Shown: positions 62,471 through 64,000 of the stretch, piece by piece
Layout of the letters: each line of letters opens with the position of its first letter
Numbering within the stretch: position 1 is the first letter of the stretch
Source of the DNA: Nocardiopsis eucommiae
GTDB lineage: Bacteria; Actinomycetota; Actinomycetes; Streptosporangiales; Streptosporangiaceae
Reading direction: 5' to 3'
Assembly: GCA_018388625.1 (NCBI GenBank)
Contig: CP074402.1
Coordinates: 4,092,001 to 4,156,000, forward strand
Length of the DNA: 64,000 bases
Translations under genes and position numbers: made by a program
Notes under the pieces: model-generated
Database searches by the model: none
Told to the model about the DNA's origin: nothing
Seen by the model: only the letters and a program-made list of their open reading frames with translations

Positions 62471-62878
62471 ATGAGCACACGTCGCGAGGCCGTCCGTCAG
62501 GCACTGACCGAGTCCTCCGGTTTCCGCAGCGCGCAGGACCTGTACGCGGACCTGCGAGCCGACGGTTCCAAGATCGGCCTGACCACCGTGTACCGGGCCC
62601 TCCAGGCCCTGAGTGACTCGGGTGAGGTCGACGTCCTGCGCACCGACGACGGCGAGGCCGTCTACCGTGCGTGCGACACCGAGAGCCACCACCACCACCT
62701 GGTGTGCCGTACCTGCTCCACCGCAGTGGAGATCGAGGGTCCCACCGTGGAGCGGTGGGCCGCCGAGGTGGGGGCCAAGCACGGCTTCACCGGGGTGACG
62801 CACACGGTCGAGGTGTTCGGCACCTGCGGCACCTGCTCGCGGCGTCTGGCCCAACAGGGCAGCGCACAGCAGGTCTGA
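62471..62878 (+). CDS. zur: Fur family zinc uptake repressor
   Basis: 135 residues, intact. The winged helix is typical (RREAVRQALTESSGFRSAQDLYADLR, IGLTTVYRALQALSDSGEVDVL). The metal sites are HHHH at 73-76 with LVCRTC (Cys79, Cys82), and a second structural pair CGTC near the C-terminus. Position in a znuCB operon behind a Zur-box supports Zur rather than Fur. It feeds back on its own operon. A strong hairpin terminator follows. Confidence 0.93.
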   Translation: MSTRREAVRQALTESSGFRSAQDLYADLRADGSKIGLTTVYRALQALSDSGEVDVLRTDDGEAVYRACDTESHHHHLVCRTCSTAVEIEGPTVERWAAEVGAKHGFTGVTHTVEVFGTCGTCSRRLAQQGSAQQV

Positions 62879-62890
62879 CCGACGACGCCC

Positions 62891-62920
62891 GAGGGCCCCG
62901 CGCGATCGCGCGGGGCCCTC
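62891..62920 (+). terminator. Terminator of the znu operon
   Basis: GAGGGCCCCGCGCG and its exact complement, 14-base arms around AT, 12 bases after the zur stop codon. Confidence 0.8.
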
Positions 62921-63051
62921 GTCGTGTGTCGGCCCGCTCACGGACCGCCCGGGGGCGCGGGAGGGACGGAGCGCACAGTGCACACGGTCTCCACCCGGTG
63001 GTTACCGACTGGTAGCCAAGTCGTGTCGTGCCTCGGCCAGGCTGTGCCTTC

Positions 63052-64000
63052 GTGTACAGACGAACCACGGCCGCGCTGCTGACCGCGCTGCTGATCTCCC
63101 CGCTCCTGCCCGCCAGCCCCGCCTCGGCTCAGGAGGGCCGGGCCGACCCCCGCATCGTCACCCACAACGCCTTCCTCCTCCCCAAGGCCCTCTACCCCAA
63201 CTGGGGGCAGGACGTCCGCGCCGACCTGACCGTCGAGGACGGTCTCCTCTCCGGCCAGGACGTGGTGGTGCTCCAGGAGCTCTTCGAGAACTCCAGCGCC
63301 GACCGCCTGCGCACGGGGCTGGCCGAGGAGTACCCGCACGGCACCCCCGTCGTGGGCCGTTCCCAGGCCGGGTGGGACCACACCACCGGTTTCCGGAACG
63401 AGACCGTCACCAACGGCGGCGTCAGCGTGCACAGCGTCTGGCCGGTCGTCCGCGCCGAACAGCACGTCTTCTCCCGCGCCTGCGGGGCCGACTGGTTCTC
63501 CAACAAGGGCTTCGCCTACGTGGAGCTGGACACCCCGGACGGTCGCCTGCACGTGGTGGGCACACACATGCAGTCCGAAGACGGCGCCTGCCGGTCCGGC
63601 GAGGACGCGCGCGTCCGGGAGAGCCAGCTCGACCAGATCGTCGCGCTGCTGGACTCCAAGGACATCCCCGACGACGAGCGGATCTACCTCGCCGGTGACC
63701 TGAACATCGTGGGCGGCGGCGCCGAGTGGGAACGGGCCGTCGACCGGCTGGACGCCGTGGCCCCGGATTACACCGGCGACGTGCCCTCCTGGGACCCCGC
63801 GGGCAACTCGATCGCCGCCCACGACTACTCCGGCTGGGACGGTCAGCAACTGGACCACGTCCTGCCGATCCGCAACGGCGCCGCCCCGACGTCCTACGTG
63901 AACGAGACCCGCGCGGTGAAGAGCGAACCCTGGACTGTACGCTCCTGGGGCCGTTCCCACACCTACGACGACTACTCGGACCACTACCCGGTGTTCGGTT
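63052..64000 (+). CDS. Secreted sphingomyelinase C-like phosphodiesterase, partial
   Basis: The frame runs from a GTG at 63052 off the right edge (316 residues seen). The start is a signal peptide (RRTTAALLTALLISPLLPASPASA). The DNase I-like fold of sphingomyelin phosphodiesterases follows: RIVTHNAFLLPKALYPNW, VVVLQELFENSSADRL (metal Glu), GFAYVELDTPDGRLHVVGTHMQ, IYLAGDLNIVGGG (catalytic Asp/Asn), QLDHVLP and DDYSDHYPVFG (terminal SDH motif). It hydrolyses sphingomyelin or related phosphodiesters outside the cell, giving phosphate/choline or acting on host membranes. It is separated from zur by a terminator, so has its own promoter. Confidence 0.88.
   Translation, partial: MYRRTTAALLTALLISPLLPASPASAQEGRADPRIVTHNAFLLPKALYPNWGQDVRADLTVEDGLLSGQDVVVLQELFENSSADRLRTGLAEEYPHGTPVVGRSQAGWDHTTGFRNETVTNGGVSVHSVWPVVRAEQHVFSRACGADWFSNKGFAYVELDTPDGRLHVVGTHMQSEDGACRSGEDARVRESQLDQIVALLDSKDIPDDERIYLAGDLNIVGGGAEWERAVDRLDAVAPDYTGDVPSWDPAGNSIAAHDYSGWDGQQLDHVLPIRNGAAPTSYVNETRAVKSEPWTVRSWGRSHTYDDYSDHYPVFG

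Overview
The window reads as a chromosomal segment of a very GC-rich actinomycete. Coding third positions are almost all G or C, GTG starts are frequent, and a dgt-dnaG-sigma70 block, a glyS region, znuCB-zur, DUF574-type SAM methyltransferase and TagF-like teichoic-acid genes are present. A Nocardiopsis-like or other Streptosporangiales member is my inference; no rRNA or species marker is present.

Layout. 1-3.5 kb: PhzF enzyme, Lrp regulator and class-C serine hydrolase. 3.5-8 kb: DPBB surface protein, then tryptophan catabolism (kynA-kynU) with a divergent Lrp regulator. 8-12.7 kb: HD hydrolase, two-component system with a small membrane protein, MFS transporter. 12.8-19.2 kb: VOC protein, DeoR regulator, GDPD-like protein, TetR regulator, SGNH esterase and a pair of related small proteins. 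19.2-24.5 kb: a decayed zone of TetR, glyoxalase, AraC and cupin remnants around one intact-looking module (TetR divergent from hemerythrin-PPOX), ending at a CAU-anticodon tRNA. 24.8-32.6 kb: malate dehydrogenase, DUF3516 helicase, RibD-like reductase and deaminase, methyltransferase, two tRNA-Asn. 32.6-47 kb, nearly all minus strand: D-lactate dehydrogenase-like flavoprotein, GH18 protein, sigma-70, DnaG, LacI regulator, Dgt, DUF218 protein, PPDK. 47-64 kb: hemolysin III protein, PQQ-like/HAAS/PadR operon, MocR regulator, LysE exporter, glycyl-tRNA synthetase, ABM protein, a very large TagF-like polymerase, znuC-znuB-zur under a Zur-box, and the start of a secreted sphingomyelinase.

The dominant technical feature is about 40 apparent frameshifts in 27 genes, nearly all explained by one missing base in a run of 3-5 G or C. 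Essential genes (dnaG, glyS) are hit as well as accessory ones, so I treat most as consensus errors and give whole-gene coordinates as CDS, reserving 'pseudogene' for genes that lack whole domains. No transposase, CRISPR array, prophage or rRNA was seen.

Functional links readable from order: Lrp-controlled tryptophan breakdown, zinc uptake with its own Zur repressor, a replication/transcription core (Dgt, DnaG, sigma-70), PadR-controlled membrane genes, and a TetR-controlled hemerythrin/flavin protein pair.
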